This document shows, piece by piece, positions 61,345 to 64,000 of a DNA stretch of 64,000 bases (its first letter is position 1; each line of letters begins with the position of its first letter). Location: assembly GCF_949987535.1 (NCBI RefSeq), contig NW_026645836.1:62001-126000 (forward strand). Reading direction: 5' to 3'. Made by a program: the position numbers and the translations under genes. The DNA comes from Balaenoptera acutorostrata. Its lineage: Eukaryota; Chordata; Mammalia; Artiodactyla; Balaenopteridae. The notes beneath the pieces are model-generated. The model saw only the letters and a list, made by a program, of their open reading frames with translations. It was not told the DNA's origin and did not search any database.

Positions 61345-63025
61345 TAGGAGAAGATAAGGAACACACCCATTATCAAGAAATCACATTAGGATTCTCTTTT
61401 TAACCTGTTCCTTAAAACACTAGTGCTTAGGAATTCTATTGGAGGCAGAAGCAGTCAAGGGTAGCTTAAGGTTAGAGTTAGGGTGAGGGTGAGGGTTAGG
61501 GTACGGCTTAGGGTACGGGTTCGGGGAGGGGTTCGGGTAGGGCGTAGGGTATGGTTTAGGGTTAGGGTTAGGGTTAGGGTTAGGGTTAGGGCTCGGTTTA
61601 GGGTACGGGTTAGGATTATGGTACGCGTTAGTGTTAGGGTAGGGGTTAGGGTTAGGGTACGCGATAGGGTGAGGTTAGTTATTAAACCTATCCCACTCTC
61701 TAGATACCCCTTAGAACGTAAAGGAATATTATTTGGGGGTCCAGCCATGGAGAAGAGTTTAGACACTAGGAGAAGATAAGGAACACACCCATTATCAAGA
61801 AATCACATTAGGATTCTCTTTTTAACCTGTTCCTTAAAACACTAGTGCTTAGGAAATCTATTGGAGGCAGAAGCAGTCAAGGGTAGCTTAGGGATAGGGT
61901 TAGGGTTAGGGTACGGCTTAGGGTACGTGTTCGGGGAGGGGTTCGGGTAGGGCGTAGGGTATGGGTTAGGGTTAGGGTTAGGGTTAGTGTTAGGGTTAGG
62001 GCTCGGTTTAGGGTACGGGTTAGGATTAGGGTACGCGTTAGGGTTAGGGTAGGGGTTAGGGTTAGGGTATGCGATAGGGTGAGGTTACTTATTAAACCTA
62101 TCCCACTCTCTAGATACCCCTTAGCACGTAAAGGAATATTATTTGGGGGTCCAGCCATGGAGAAGAGTTTAGACACTAGGAGAAAATAAGGAACACACCC
62201 ATTATCAAGAAATCACATTAGGATTCTCTTTTTAACCTGTTCCTTAAAACACTAGTGCTTAGGAAATCTATTGGAGGCAGAAGCAGTCAAGGGTAGCTTA
62301 GTGTTAGGGTTAGGGTTAGGGTACGGCTTAGGGTACGGGTTCGGGGAGGGGTTCGGGTTGGGCGTAGGGTATGGGTTAGGGTTAGGGTTAGGGTTAGTGT
62401 TAGGGTTCGGGCTCTGTTTAGGGTACGGGTTAGGATTAGGGTACGCGTTAGTGTTAGGGTAGGGGTTAGGGTTATGGTACGCACTAGGGTGAGGGTAGTT
62501 ATTAAACCTATCCCACTCTCTAGATACCCCTGAGCACGTAAAGGAATATTATTTGGGGGTCCAGCCATGGAGAAGAGTTTAGACACTAGGAGAAGATAAG
62601 GAACACACCCATTATCAAGAAATCACATTAGGATTCTCTTTTTAACCTGTTCCTTAAAACACTAGTGCTTAGGAATTCTATTGGAGGCAGAAGCAGTCAA
62701 GGGTAGCTTAAGGTTAGGGTTAGGGTGAGGGTGAGGGTTAGGGTACGGCTTAGGGTACGGGTTCGGGGAGGGGTTCGGGTAGGGCGTAGGGTATGGTTTA
62801 GGGTTAGGGTTAGGGTTAGTGTTAGGGTTAGGGCTCGGTTTAGGGTACGGGTTAGGATTAGGGTACGCGTTAGTGTTAGGGTAGGGGTTAGGGTTAGGGT
62901 ACGCGATAGGGTGAGGTTAGTTATTAAACCTATCCCACTCTCTAGATACCCCTTAGCACGTAAAGGAATATTATTTGGGGGTCCAGCCATGGAGAAGAGT
63001 TTAGACACTAGGAGAAGATAAGGAA

Positions 63026-64000
63026 CACACCCATTATCACGAAATCACATTAGGATTCTCTTTTTAACCTGTTCCTTAAAACACTATTGCTTAGGAAATC
63101 TATTGGAGGCAGAAGCAGTCAAGGGTAGCTTAGGGTTAGGGTTAGGGTTAGGGTACGGCTTAGGGTACGGGTTCGGGGAGGGGTTCGGGTAGGGCGTAGT
63201 GTATGGGATAGGGATAGGGTTAGGGTTAGTGTTAGGGTTAGGGCTCGGTTTAGGGTACGGGTTAGGATTAGGGTACGCGTTAGGGTTAGGGTAGGGGTTA
63301 GGGTTAGGGTATGCGATAGGGTGAGGTTACTTATTAAACCTATCCCACTCTCTAGATACCCCTGAGCACGTAAAGGAATATTATTTGGGGGTCCAGCCAT
63401 GGAGAAGAGTTTAGACACTAGGAGAAAATAAGGAACACACCCATTATCAAGAAATCACATTAGGATTCTCTTTTTAACCTGTTCCTTAAAACACTAGTGC
63501 TTAGGAAATCTATTGGAGGCAGAAGCAGTCAAGGGTAGCTTAGGGTTAGGGTTAGGGTTAGGGTACGGCTTAGGGTACGGGTTCGGGGAGGGGTTCGGGT
63601 AGGGCGTAGGGTATGGGTTAGGGTTAGGGTTAGGGTTAGTGTTAGGGTTCGGGCTCTGTTTAGGATACGGGTTAGGATTAGGGTACGCGTTAGTGTTAGG
63701 GTAGGGGTTAGGGTTATGGTACGCACTAGGGTGAGGGTAGTTATTAAACCTATCCCACTCTCTAGATACCCCTGAGCACTTAAAGGAATATTATTTGGGG
63801 GTCCAGCCATGGAGAAGAGTTTAGACACTAGGAGAAGATAAGGAACACACCCATTATCAAGAAATCACATTAGGATTCTCTTTTTAACCTGTTCCTTAAA
63901 ACACTAGTGCTTAGGAAATCTATTGGAGGCAGAAGCAATCAAGGGTAGCTTAGGGTTAGAGTTAGAGTTAGGGTGAGGGTTAGGGTACGGCATAGGTTAC
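63026..64000 (+). repeat. Second copy of the 56430-57404 block
   Basis: It tracks the earlier block to the last base of the window, so the 6596-bp correspondence probably continues beyond the edge. Confidence 0.8.

Larger units (their letters stand above)
1..64000 (+). repeat. Telomere-like ~422-bp satellite array (cetacean heavy-satellite type)
   Basis: About 145 tandem monomers run through the window without interruption except for eleven SINE insertions. Every monomer keeps the same orientation, with the G-rich telomere-like strand on +. Each has a 210-bp complex half starting GTTATTAAACC and ending near TCAAGGGTAGC, followed by about 212 bp of in-phase TTAGGG variants. Typical lengths are 410 and 422 bp; 404, 416, 512 and 518 also occur. 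Unit length and telomere-like composition agree with what I recall of the mysticete heavy satellite, a terminal-chromosome GC-rich satellite of about 422 bp. That identification is from memory and was not searched. The CHR-type SINE inside independently points to a cetacean. No open frame here looks like a gene. Confidence 0.93.
51876..64000 (+). repeat. SINE-free right arm of the satellite
   Basis: About 29 monomers follow the last SINE, none with an insertion. Types recur in short cycles. A monomer with TTTGTGGGTCC and TCACACTCTTTAG is typically followed by TCACGAAATCAC and CACTATTGC, then by monomers with TATGCGATAGGG or TACGCACTAGGG endings. Nothing but satellite is visible. Confidence 0.85.

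Noticed and set aside
1..64000. Hundreds of overlapping open frames of 60-135 codons on both strands, with Leu-Thr, Arg-Val, Leu-Gly or Pro-Asn alternation
   Set aside because: A hexamer repeat is two codons, so each strand has two stop-free frames encoding dipeptides (LT and PN from CCCTAA; RV and LG from TTAGGG). The frames recur per monomer, overlap on opposite strands and break wherever a 1-bp indel occurs. They are by-products of the repeat, not genes.
1..64000. CRISPR array or bacterial repeat region
   Set aside because: The tandem units are about 422 bp with related, not unique, intervening sequence, no cas-like genes are present, and the SINE is mammalian.
1..64000. True telomere end
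   Set aside because: Perfect TTAGGG runs do not exceed eight units, and every ~210 bp is interrupted by the complex half A. The array is telomere-like satellite, probably subtelomeric.

Overview
The whole 64 kb is non-coding satellite DNA from a mammal, most probably a cetacean, and I would guess a baleen whale. Two things support this. First, the repeat unit is about 422 bp and half of it is degenerate TTAGGG. From memory, this matches the 'heavy' satellite of whalebone whales, which is reported as terminal on chromosomes with a 422 bp unit. Second, eleven copies of a tRNA-Glu-like SINE of the cetacean CHR type sit inside the array. I recognise no protein-coding gene, structural RNA gene or prokaryotic feature.

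Monomer. About 145 head-to-tail monomers fill the window, all in one orientation. Each has a 210 bp complex half (A) and a roughly 212 bp half (B). B is a string of about 35 in-phase hexamers: TTAGGG plus fixed variants in a conserved order. Monomer lengths are almost always 404, 410, 416, 422, 512 or 518 bp, so they change in whole hexamers. Exceptions come from 1-bp indels or from the SINE.

Layout. (1) 1-11.5 kb: a 6974-bp super-repeat (a 9-mer of 3954 bp plus a 7-mer of 3020 bp) followed by a truncated second copy. (2) 11.5-15.5 kb: mosaic monomers with no clear higher-order repeat. (3) 15.5-18.8 kb: a 1664-bp tetramer in tandem. (4) 18.8-24.7 kb: irregular monomers, including a contracted one with the longest perfect telomeric run seen (eight TTAGGG). 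(5) 24.7-51.9 kb: the SINE domain, with eleven SINE copies at one identical position in half A. It includes a 2496-bp hexamer in tandem and a ~5198-bp super-repeat carrying two SINEs. (6) 51.9-64 kb: SINE-free again, with 2086-bp and 1242-bp duplications and a last kilobase that recurs 6596 bp upstream.

Interpretation. One SINE inserted once by LINE-1-type target-primed reverse transcription, leaving a 14-bp target duplication. The satellite's own unequal exchange then multiplied it. The SINE points leftward with a recognisable pol III promoter. Any read-through would enter the C-rich (CCCTAA-like) strand of half B. If the satellite keeps telomere polarity, the chromosome end lies to the right. 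These last two points are inference.
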